From positions 682,001 to 746,000 of the forward strand of contig NZ_CP012159.1 in the NCBI RefSeq assembly GCF_001189295.1: a stretch of 64,000 nucleotides of DNA. Direction: 5' to 3'. This stretch comes from Chondromyces crocatus. Lineage in GTDB: Bacteria; Myxococcota_A; Polyangia; Polyangiales; Polyangiaceae. The notes under the pieces are model-generated. The model was not told the origin of the DNA. It worked only from the letters and a program-made list of their open reading frames with translations, and did not search any database. A program made the position numbers and the translations under genes. Each line of letters opens with the position of its first letter. Within the stretch, counting starts at the first letter, position 1. Positions 58,617 to 64,000 of the stretch are shown piece by piece.

Positions 58617-59873
58617 ATGGGTCAGCAAGCCGAGAGCCTCCACGCCGACGACCTCATCTATGACTGGAACGAGGTGGGTCGAAAAGGACGCTTGATCCCC
58701 GCGGGCGTCACCTTCTTCGACGAGACGCTTCGAGACGGGCTTCAAAATCCCTCGGTCGCCGACCCGAACATCGAGTGCAAGCTCAAGCTGCTGCACCTCA
58801 TGGCCAAGGTCGGCATCCATGTTGCTGACATCGGCTTGCCCGGGAGCTCGCCGCGCGCCTTTGCGGACGTGCTCCGGATGTGTCGAGAGATCTCGGACAA
58901 CCGGCTACCGCTCCGCGTCGCATGCGCTGGGCGCACCGTGGCCTCCGACATCACGCCCATGATCGAGATCTCACAGCGCGCAGGTATGCCTGTCGAGGTG
59001 TACGCTTTCATCGGCTCGAGCCCGATCCGCCAGCTCGCCGAGCAGTGGGACGTGGACCTGATCGCGAAGCGAAGCGCGGAAGCGATCGATGTCGCGGTGA
59101 AGGGTGGGCTTCAGGTTGCCTACGTGACCGAGGATACGACGCGCTCTCGGCCCGAAGTGCTGGCGACCTTGTTCAAGATGGCCATCGATCACGGCGCATC
59201 ACGCCTCTGCCTCTGTGACACCGTAGGTCATGCGACACCGGACGGCGTGAGGAACTTGATCAACTTCACCCGGGCCATCGTGTCTGGCTCCGGCGCTGAT
59301 GTTGGTATCGACTGGCACGGCCACAACGATCGGGGCCTGGCCCTGGAGAACGCGCTCTGGGCCCTGGAATTCGGCGCCGACCGTGTGCATGGCACTGCGC
59401 TCGGCATCGGAGAGCGGGTGGGGAACGCAGCGATGGAGCTCATTCTTCTGAATTTGAAGCTCCTCGGGTTGCTCGAGCATCAGGATCTCACCTGTCTCCT
59501 CGACTACTGTGAGACGGCAGCAGAGGGCGTGGGCTGGGACATCCCCATCAACTATCCGCTGGTCGGGCGTGATGCCTTCCGGACCGCCACGGGTGTGCAC
59601 GCTGCAGCCATCATCAAGGCCAAACAGAAAGGGGACGACTGGCTCGCGGACCGTATCTACTCGGGCGTCCCTGCGGGGATGTTCGGCCGCAAGCAGGAGA
59701 TCTGCGTGGGGTACATGTCGGGCGCGTCGAACGTGAACTACTGGCTGAGACAGCGCGGTATCGAGCCCTCGAAGGAACTCTGCGACGCGATCCTTGCCAG
59801 GGCAAAAGCGTCCGATCACATCTTGAGTGACGACGAGATCCTCGCGGTCGTCACGCAGAGCGCCGGCAAGTGA
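58617..59873 (+). CDS. LeuA-like DRE-TIM metallolyase family protein
   Basis: 418 residues. Motifs: TFFDETLRDGLQNPSVADPN (metal-binding Asp and catalytic Arg), YVTEDTTRSRPEVLATLF, LCDTVGHATPDGVRN and the metal-ligand pair in DWHGHNDRGLALENALWALE, then GTALGIGERVGNAAMEL. These match 2-isopropylmalate/homocitrate/citramalate synthases and HMG-CoA-lyase relatives. The C-terminal leucine-binding regulatory domain of LeuA (~120 residues) is missing, so feedback inhibition of that kind is not expected. The reaction is uncertain. Divergent from ccmF; an acetyl-CoA acetyltransferase gene follows 87 bp downstream. Confidence 0.88.
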   Translation: MGQQAESLHADDLIYDWNEVGRKGRLIPAGVTFFDETLRDGLQNPSVADPNIECKLKLLHLMAKVGIHVADIGLPGSSPRAFADVLRMCREISDNRLPLRVACAGRTVASDITPMIEISQRAGMPVEVYAFIGSSPIRQLAEQWDVDLIAKRSAEAIDVAVKGGLQVAYVTEDTTRSRPEVLATLFKMAIDHGASRLCLCDTVGHATPDGVRNLINFTRAIVSGSGADVGIDWHGHNDRGLALENALWALEFGADRVHGTALGIGERVGNAAMELILLNLKLLGLLEHQDLTCLLDYCETAAEGVGWDIPINYPLVGRDAFRTATGVHAAAIIKAKQKGDDWLADRIYSGVPAGMFGRKQEICVGYMSGASNVNYWLRQRGIEPSKELCDAILARAKASDHILSDDEILAVVTQSAGK

Positions 59874-59960
59874 GTCGACACTGAGCAGCCAGGCGTTGCG
59901 CCATCGGACGCAGCATCGCAAACTCCGCGCCCACCGCTCTTCGGAAGCGCAGGAGAAGAC

Positions 59961-61160
59961 ATGGCCAAGCTCAGCAAAGAAATCGTGATCGTCGGTGCGA
60001 AACGCACAGCCTTTGGAACGATGGGAGGTGCCCTGAAGGGGGTGACGGCCACCGATCTCGCTGTGCACGCGGCGAAGGCTGCCGTCTCTCAGAGCGGCGT
60101 GGCGGCTGGCGAGATCGGCCACGTGATCGTTGGCAACGTGATGCAGACCAGCGTCGACGCCATCTACTGTGCCCGTCATGTCGGCCTCAAGGCGGGGCTG
60201 CCCATCGAGGTCCCCGCGCTCACGGTGAACAGACTCTGTGGTTCTGGCTTCGAAGCGGTCGTTCTGGGCGCAGAGCGGCTGCTCCTCGGTGAGGCTGAAG
60301 CGGTGCTCGTGGGTGGTACCGAGAACATGTCTCAGGCGCCACACATCCTTCGAGGAGGCCGCGAAGGATACCCGTTCGGCAAAGCACCGGCGCTCGAGGA
60401 CTCGCTCTGGAGCGCGCTCACCGACAGCTACTGCAACGCGCCGATGGGAATCACCGCCGAGAACCTCGCGACGAAGTACGGTGTGACCCGCGAGATGTGC
60501 GACGAGTACGCGCTTCGCAGCCAGAAACTGTGGGCGGCGGCGAACGAGGCGGGGGCTTTCAAGGACGAGATCACTCCCGTCGAACTACCCGGCAAGAAGG
60601 GCGCACCGCCGGTGCAGTTCGCGGTGGATGAGCATCCTCGTCCCCAGTCGTCGAAAGAGACGCTCGCGAAGCTGTCGCCTGTCTTCAAGAAGGACGGCGT
60701 GGTGACCGCAGGCAATGCGAGCGGCATCTGCGACGGAGCTGCGATGCTGGTGCTGACGACCGCGGACGTGGCGAAGGCCCGAGGACTCCAGCCTCTGGCG
60801 CGCGTGCTGCAGTGGGGCGTGGCCGGCGTCGAGCCTTCCCTCATGGGCATCGGCCCCGCCTACGCGATCCCGAAGGCTCTCGAGCGGGCTGGCCTCACCC
60901 TGGCGGACGTCGATGTCTTCGACATCAACGAGGCGTTTGCTCCGCAGTGGCTTGCGGTCCAGAAGCACCTGGAGCTGCCCATCGACAAGTGCAACGTGAA
61001 TGGTGGCGCGATCGCCCTGGGCCACCCACTCGGCGCGTCGGGTGCGCGCATCACGGCTGACCTCGTGTACACCTTGCGCCGCAGCGGCAAGCGGATCGGG
61101 GTTGGGAGTGCTTGCATCGGTGGTGGTCAGGGGATCGCCATCGTCCTGGAGTCGCTCTAG
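59961..61160 (+). CDS. Acetyl-CoA acetyltransferase (thiolase)
   Basis: 399 residues. Nucleophile in VNRLCGSGFEAVVLG (Cys93), then EAVLVGGTENMSQAPHILRG, the His in NGGAIALGHPLGASGARITA and the second Cys in GSACIGGGQGIAIVLESL. The pattern fits type II thiolases that condense or cleave acetoacetyl-CoA. AGGAG precedes the ATG. It follows the DRE-TIM enzyme on the same strand, so both may act on acyl-CoA substrates. Full length. Confidence 0.95.
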   Translation: MAKLSKEIVIVGAKRTAFGTMGGALKGVTATDLAVHAAKAAVSQSGVAAGEIGHVIVGNVMQTSVDAIYCARHVGLKAGLPIEVPALTVNRLCGSGFEAVVLGAERLLLGEAEAVLVGGTENMSQAPHILRGGREGYPFGKAPALEDSLWSALTDSYCNAPMGITAENLATKYGVTREMCDEYALRSQKLWAAANEAGAFKDEITPVELPGKKGAPPVQFAVDEHPRPQSSKETLAKLSPVFKKDGVVTAGNASGICDGAAMLVLTTADVAKARGLQPLARVLQWGVAGVEPSLMGIGPAYAIPKALERAGLTLADVDVFDINEAFAPQWLAVQKHLELPIDKCNVNGGAIALGHPLGASGARITADLVYTLRRSGKRIGVGSACIGGGQGIAIVLESL

Positions 61161-61185
61161 AACGTCGAGCAGGACTGCACGGACC

Positions 61186-61206
61186 GGCTCAGAAGAGCTG
61201 CTTTTT
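61186..61206 (+). terminator. Rho-independent-like terminator after the thiolase gene
   Basis: GGCTC-AGAA-GAGCT forms a short stem (one G-U pair) followed by GCTTTTT. The stem is short but this is the only hairpin in the window followed by a clear T-run. Confidence 0.5.
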
Positions 61207-61324
61207 CCCCGGTGCGAGCGTCAGCCGTGGAGCTGACCGCTTGCGCCGGCGCTGAGGAGGCGGTGAGCTATCTTCGAGGCTGGCGACAGGGGGCCTCCAA
61301 ATACAGGGTACACAGTCCATCTCC

Positions 61325-64000
61325 GTGGCTGCTTCACCTTCCTCACCGTCGAAGACCGGGCGCGCCCTCCTGGACAGGGTGATCGTCAGGCTCGCCGCCC
61401 TGATCTGTCTCTTGGTCGTCACGACCCTTCAGGATGTGATCCTGATAGGACTGCCACTCGCCCCACTTCCTGCTCCTCCACTTCCGGAAGAGGTCAGCCT
61501 CCGAGACGCACACCTCATCGTCACGGTGAACGACGAACAAGGTCGTCCCGAAGCCGACACGAGCGTGAGAGTCTTCGCCATTCACGACGACCGTGCGTGG
61601 TTCGTCGGAGAGCAGCGTGCTGGCTCGGATGGCGTGACCCACTTCTCAGGGCTCCCGCGCGGTGAGGTCTGGGTGATGGCGTATGGCACGGCGCGTGCTC
61701 GTGCCTCGTCCCGTCTGATGCTCGATGCCGGCCCCCGAGCGATCGACCTCACTTTGTCTCCTGGCAAGGTGCTCGATGTGCTGGTCGTGGACGAGAGCGA
61801 CCGTCCGATCGATGAGGCAGAGATCACGGTCACCACTGCGGAGCCATTGCCTTTCGTTGCGCTCACCAGGGAGGGCGGGCGAGCGCGCTTCGATCGGCTG
61901 GGTCCTGCTCCGTACGTCGTTCGCGCGACGGCGCCAGGCTTCGAGGAGACGACCCGCACAGGCATCATGCCTGGCCCGTTTCCTCTCCGGATCAAGCTCG
62001 ACCGCCTTGGCTCTCTCACGGTGCGGGTCGTCGACGGATCAGGTCAGCCAGCGGAAGGCGCCGAGGTGCTCGCGGCGGGGACAGCGCTCTGGCCAGCGCG
62101 TCGCACGAGCACCGATGCCGCTGGCGAGGTGCACATCGCCGGCCTGCGAACGGGCGTGTACGATCTCAAAGCGCACCGCGGCGACGAGGTGAGTCCTACG
62201 GCCTTCGCCGTACCCGTCGAACAAGGGCACGGCAAGGTCGTGGAACTCGTCCTCACGAAGGGGCGTCGGGTGCGCATCCTCGTCACCGATGGCGATGCTC
62301 CGAATGCTCCGCCGGTCAAAGGGGCGAGCGTCGTCCTCGTAGAGAACGGGCTGTCTGCGTTTCCCCTCCACGGGCGCACGGGTGACGACGGAAGCCTCTC
62401 CTTGGGGCCGCTCACGGATGGTCCAGCGAGCGTCTCCGCATGGGCGCCTGGGTTCGTGCAGCGCAGCGCCGTTTCCCTGGGTGACACCGCGACGGAAGTG
62501 CGTGTTCCACTCCTGCGCGGTGCGGCGCTCGTCGGAGAAGTCGTCGACGACAGGGGTTATCCTGTCGCCGGTGCGACCATCGAGGTCATCGGAGCGGACC
62601 AGGACGGCATGCCCATCGATGAGACGATGGCCATGACCGAATTTCGTGAGGGTCACTTCGCGCGCTCTCTGCTGGGTCCAGCGCCGCTCATCCCGGTGGG
62701 TGAACTCGGGGTCATGGCAGGTCCGATACCGGACATCCCTCGTGGAGATTCGCCCATCCCCGTGTCCGTGGGCGTCGGAGACCCTGTCGCGCCTCCAGTG
62801 AATCGAGGTGGAGAGCCATGGGTCACGCGGCGCGACGGCGCGTTTCGCGCCGAACCCGTCACGCCAGGGCGAGTTCAGGCCATCGTCCGTCATCCCGATC
62901 ATGTCGAGGCCATCAGCGAAGCGGTCACCCTCCGACCTGGCGGCGAGGCGCGCATACGCATCGTGCTGCGCCAGGGAGGGCTCCTCGAAGGCAGGGTGCT
63001 GGAAGAGGATCGCGCTCCAGTCGCCGGTGCGCGCATCGAGCTCGCGGCGACCCAGGGCGCGCTGGAGCGCGTGGCGTATGCCAAGGACGACGGCACCTTC
63101 GCGTTCGCTGCTGTTCCTGACGAGGTGCTCCTCTCGGTGGCTCGGCCTGACTCGCCCGGCGATGTCGTCGTGCGTGTCGTCGTCGCGGTCCCCGATCGTG
63201 CGCGCAAGCAGGTGGAGATCCTCCTCCCGCGACGGCGAGAAGCCGTGTCGATCCACGTCGACGACGATCGTGGCTATCCCCTCGATCGTGTCGAAGTGCG
63301 CGTCATCTCGCTCGACGTCGCGGTCCCGTTGAGGCGGACCCTGTTCACTGACGACGATGGGAACGCGGCTCTCCCTGACGCCGAAGGTTTGCCGCTACGG
63401 CTCACCCTCCTTCGACCTGGCAGCGCACCCCTCGTAGAGTCGACGGCGGGAGCCCGGAAGGAACTTCGTTTCGTCATGCATCGCGGCCTCCGCGCGACGG
63501 GTGAGGTGACGGGTGGAGGAGGGCGCGAGCGCCTCGAAGGTGCAGAGGTGACCGCGTACACGGCGGCCGGTGTACGTCGGACCCGCACGGACGATCAAGG
63601 CGCATACACCCTGACCGACCTCGCGCCCGGCAGGTTGCGCATCGTCGCTCGGCACGACGAGTACGCCCAGGCCGAGGCGCTCCTTTCGGTCGAAGGGGAT
63701 CCTGATCGTCCTGCCGATCTCGGCGCCCTGGATCTCGTCGCGGCAGGCGAGGTCGAAGGGGAAGTGGTCGACCCGGAGGACGAACCCGTAGCGGGCGCAC
63801 GTGTCGCTCGAGAGCGGGTGCCGAGCTACCTGCCCCTGGGTTCCCTGCCGCCCGGTGTCGTGACCACCGATCGCAACGGCCGCTTCACCTTGAAGGGGGT
63901 GCCCGAGGGGAACACGCTCGTCGAAGCGTACACCGCGGAGCTCGGACGAGGTGACGAGCTCGTCCCTGTGAGAGCAGGACAGACCACGACGCGGGTGAAG
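61325..64000 (+). CDS. Large exported multi-Ig-like (carboxypeptidase-regulatory) protein, 3' end outside window
   Basis: 892 codons are open from a GTG at 61325 to the window edge. The N-terminus has a signal/anchor helix (VIVRLAALICLLVVTTLQDV). The rest is a string of beta-sandwich repeats of about 80-100 residues, each with the carboxypeptidase-regulatory pattern: for example VLDVLVVDESDRPIDEAEIT, LTVRVVDGSGQPAEGAEVLA, LVGEVVDDRGYPVAGATIEV, LEGRVLEEDRAPVAGARIEL and VEGEVVDPEDEPVAGARVAR. I count at least seven. Such proteins are exported and often mediate surface or polysaccharide contacts. No ATG or GTG start lies upstream in frame; a CTG at 61280 is possible. Exact family unknown. Confidence 0.8.
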   Translation, partial: MAASPSSPSKTGRALLDRVIVRLAALICLLVVTTLQDVILIGLPLAPLPAPPLPEEVSLRDAHLIVTVNDEQGRPEADTSVRVFAIHDDRAWFVGEQRAGSDGVTHFSGLPRGEVWVMAYGTARARASSRLMLDAGPRAIDLTLSPGKVLDVLVVDESDRPIDEAEITVTTAEPLPFVALTREGGRARFDRLGPAPYVVRATAPGFEETTRTGIMPGPFPLRIKLDRLGSLTVRVVDGSGQPAEGAEVLAAGTALWPARRTSTDAAGEVHIAGLRTGVYDLKAHRGDEVSPTAFAVPVEQGHGKVVELVLTKGRRVRILVTDGDAPNAPPVKGASVVLVENGLSAFPLHGRTGDDGSLSLGPLTDGPASVSAWAPGFVQRSAVSLGDTATEVRVPLLRGAALVGEVVDDRGYPVAGATIEVIGADQDGMPIDETMAMTEFREGHFARSLLGPAPLIPVGELGVMAGPIPDIPRGDSPIPVSVGVGDPVAPPVNRGGEPWVTRRDGAFRAEPVTPGRVQAIVRHPDHVEAISEAVTLRPGGEARIRIVLRQGGLLEGRVLEEDRAPVAGARIELAATQGALERVAYAKDDGTFAFAAVPDEVLLSVARPDSPGDVVVRVVVAVPDRARKQVEILLPRRREAVSIHVDDDRGYPLDRVEVRVISLDVAVPLRRTLFTDDDGNAALPDAEGLPLRLTLLRPGSAPLVESTAGARKELRFVMHRGLRATGEVTGGGGRERLEGAEVTAYTAAGVRRTRTDDQGAYTLTDLAPGRLRIVARHDEYAQAEALLSVEGDPDRPADLGALDLVAAGEVEGEVVDPEDEPVAGARVARERVPSYLPLGSLPPGVVTTDRNGRFTLKGVPEGNTLVEAYTAELGRGDELVPVRAGQTTTRVK

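Overview
The window is high-GC DNA with strong third-position GC bias and long open antisense shadow frames. Its gene content fits a myxobacterium, most likely of the Sorangiineae (Sorangium/Polyangium/Chondromyces type). Supporting signs are a Pro-rich soluble Ser/Thr kinase, DUF4388/receiver signalling proteins, an IgGFc-binding-type lipoprotein, a histone-H1-like Lys/Arg/Ala tail, PEGA-type domains and several Cys-rich exported proteins. The genus assignment is inferred from content only. I see no tRNA or rRNA gene, insertion sequence, prophage or CRISPR array.

Left part (1-19 kb): a partial molybdopterin oxidoreductase and a luciferase-like monooxygenase lie next to a MocR-type regulator. 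That regulator diverges from an EamA exporter across a perfect 13-bp inverted repeat. Next come an exported IgGFc-binding-type lipoprotein, a universal stress protein, an AttH/CrtC-like protein, and a minus-strand run acnA - serS - hybrid histidine kinase in which serS starts directly against a GC-rich hairpin. A SRAP/YedK DNA-protein crosslink protein and an unrecognised protein follow on the plus strand.

Middle part (19-43 kb): a lipoprotein with a sulfatase-like fold but lost metal ligands; a hemerythrin-domain protein with a histone-H1-like tail; a 1290-residue HPt/receiver/receiver/membrane/PEGA-like protein; a LeuB-like dehydrogenase and alanine dehydrogenase; and a tightly coupled operon yggU-dapF-(receiver/degenerate GGDEF)-(receiver/DUF4388). 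Then come a small lipoprotein, zapA-bioF, and bioD, whose first codons contain a near-perfect parS site. An orphan CcmA-type ATPase gene lies 4 bp behind a Ser/Thr kinase gene.

Right part (43-64 kb): dnaN-recF-gyrB followed by clpB, which together with parS suggests that the replication origin is near; dnaA is not in the window. On the minus strand lies a translationally coupled cytochrome c maturation operon, ccmF-ccmH-(CcmI-like zinc-ribbon membrane protein)-(exported Ig-like membrane protein)-(SUMF1-like protein)-cinA. On the plus strand are a LeuA-like DRE-TIM metallolyase, an acetyl-CoA acetyltransferase, and a large exported multi-Ig-like protein that runs off the window.

The least conventional items are the hemerythrin/H1 fusion with its flanking interspersed repeat, the sulfatase-like protein without metal ligands, the receiver proteins co-expressed with dapF, the extended ccm operon, and several unexplained tandem repeats (42-bp, 38-bp, 33-bp, 18-bp).
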